Part shown: one piece after another, positions 32,880 to 35,147 of the stretch
How positions within the stretch are numbered: the first letter of the stretch is position 1
Layout of the letters: each line of letters begins with the position of its first letter
DNA from: an uncultured Caldilinea sp.
Lineage (GTDB): Bacteria; Chloroflexota; Anaerolineae; Caldilineales; Caldilineaceae
NCBI RefSeq assembly: GCF_937128415.1
Contig: NZ_CAKZMJ010000058.1
Coordinates: forward strand, 1-35,147
Length of the DNA: 35,147 nucleotides
Direction: 5' to 3'
Notes under the pieces: generated by a model
The model's input: the letters and a program-made list of their open reading frames with translations, nothing else
The model's database searches: none
Told to the model about the DNA's origin: nothing
Translations under genes and position numbers: made by a program

Positions 32880-33200
32880 CTACCAAAGCCGGCGCCAGAT
32901 CAAAAAGAATATCATGCCGAAGAGGATGGTGGCGAGCAGGTTGCGCGTGCGCCATGCCAGCAGGCCAGAAGCTGCGCCCGCCACCAGATAGGCGTTGCCT
33001 GGATGCACGTCGAGCGTTCCGTTCGGCGTCAGCATCGCCGGGACGACGATGGCGGCCAGCACCGCCGGCGGGATGAATTTCAACGCGTCCACCACCGGCT
33101 GCGGCAGCGCAATGCGGCTCACCAACGCAAGCGGCGGCCAGCGAATCAGGAAGGTCACGGCGGCCATGCTCGCCACCAAAATGATTTCATTCCATATCAT
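32880..33200 (-). CDS. azlD: AzlD-family branched-chain amino acid export subunit
   Basis: 106 aa, four hydrophobic helices: VASMAAVTFLIRWPPLA, then FIPPAVLAAIVVPAML with the conserved PPAVL, and a C-terminal LLATILFGMIFFLIW. Forms the small subunit of the AzlCD (YgaZH-type) exporter. It starts 95 nt after AzlC on the same strand. Confidence 0.88.
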   Translation of the reverse strand: MIWNEIILVASMAAVTFLIRWPPLALVSRIALPQPVVDALKFIPPAVLAAIVVPAMLTPNGTLDVHPGNAYLVAGAASGLLAWRTRNLLATILFGMIFFLIWRRLW

Positions 33201-33295
33201 ACGCGCTCCATTGTCGCTTACATTGCGCCTCCGGACATCATGTCATGTTTCCGGCGTGGCTACAGGTGCATTGCACCGCCGCTCGAAGCCTTCGG

Positions 33296-34051
<756 letters not shown>

Positions 34052-34364
34052 GGCTGCACTCCGGCGCCTTTGATCTGCCCGGCGCGCCGCTCTATCGGCG
34101 GCGCGGCGCCCTTGCGGCTTAAGCCAATTGCAAGCGGCATCATCTTTTGCAAAATCTTTTCTGCAAGGTGCATCGACATGCGCACCATTGTACCGAGACA
34201 AGTTTATTTGTAAAAGGACAACCCGCTCCGATGAATGAGGACATCAGGAGAGCAGGAGCTTACAACGTTGCAGCGGAGGCGGCGCTCTGCGCAAGAGCAC
34301 AGATTTGACTTTCATCCTTCCGCTAAAGGCCCACGACAAGGGCGCTGTGTCCACCCTCCTATGT

Positions 34365-34370
34365 TACAAT
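34365..34370 (+). promoter_or_regulatory. -10-like TACAAT ahead of xseA
   Basis: TACAAT in a TGTTACAATG context, 58 nt before the ATG. No good -35 at standard spacing. The rest of 34052-34428 has no recognisable gene. Confidence 0.35.
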
Positions 34371-34428
34371 GCGCACAACGTTCACATTGCAGAGGCTTGC
34401 TTTATCCAACTGCAAGAGGGAAATTTGC

Positions 34429-35147
<719 letters not shown>

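Overview
The window is a bacterial chromosomal segment with high-GC coding bias and no phage or plasmid backbone. Several traits point to Chloroflexota, possibly a Caldilinea or Anaerolinea relative: a mevalonate-pathway decarboxylase, a PIN/TRAM-cysS-rlmB cluster, Tat/lipobox proteins with Pro/Thr linkers and a YLPLIF motif, RHS/YD remnants and heptameric intergenic repeats. The taxonomic call is an inference from gene content; no database search was possible.

Layout. 1-3900: a Tat-exported lipoprotein with a glycosidase-like barrel (-), a SelW-like gene with an in-frame UGA (+), a DUF951-Nif3 pair (-), a heptad repeat array, and a PIG-L/LmbE deacetylase (-). 4100-8800: a + strand operon of PIN/TRAM protein, cysS, rlmB and a GNAT protein. 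8800-9730: a decayed RHS/YD fragment, then a strong promoter, a ~310-nt leader and an RRM RNA-binding protein with a perfect terminator. 9759-12870 (-): MFS transporter and acyl-CoA ligase. 13029-15318 (+): tRNA-Gly(CCC), a DUF123/GIY-YIG protein, and a phosphatase-like/methyltransferase fusion. 15397-17244 (-): acyl-CoA dehydrogenase and YbaK deacylase. 17361-19149 (+): an unknown membrane-anchored protein and an aldo/keto reductase. 19293-25412 (-): a large multidomain HtrA-like protease, an FAD amine oxidase, tRNA-Lys(CTT) and an alpha/beta hydrolase. 25766-27336: a small unknown protein (+) and an unknown-mvaD pair (-). 27416-30750: divergent promoters, then a fluoride riboswitch with an overlapping terminator ahead of two overlapping MutS-like ATPase genes (+). 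30730-34051 (-): phosphatase-superfamily protein, epoxide-hydrolase-like protein, AzlD and AzlC. 34429 to the end (+): the start of xseA.

Two items stand out. First, the short ORF at 1623 is only the tail of a selenoprotein: reading UGA at 1596 as Sec restores a CxxU motif, a strong ribosome binding site and a plausible bacterial SECIS hairpin. Second, a near-textbook crcB-motif fluoride aptamer (27529-27578) controls two MutS paralogues rather than a fluoride exporter; both paralogues have Asn in place of the Walker B Asp. Also notable are a fused phosphatase domain missing three of four catalytic residues, and an HtrA-like protease carrying three copies of a Cys-pair module.
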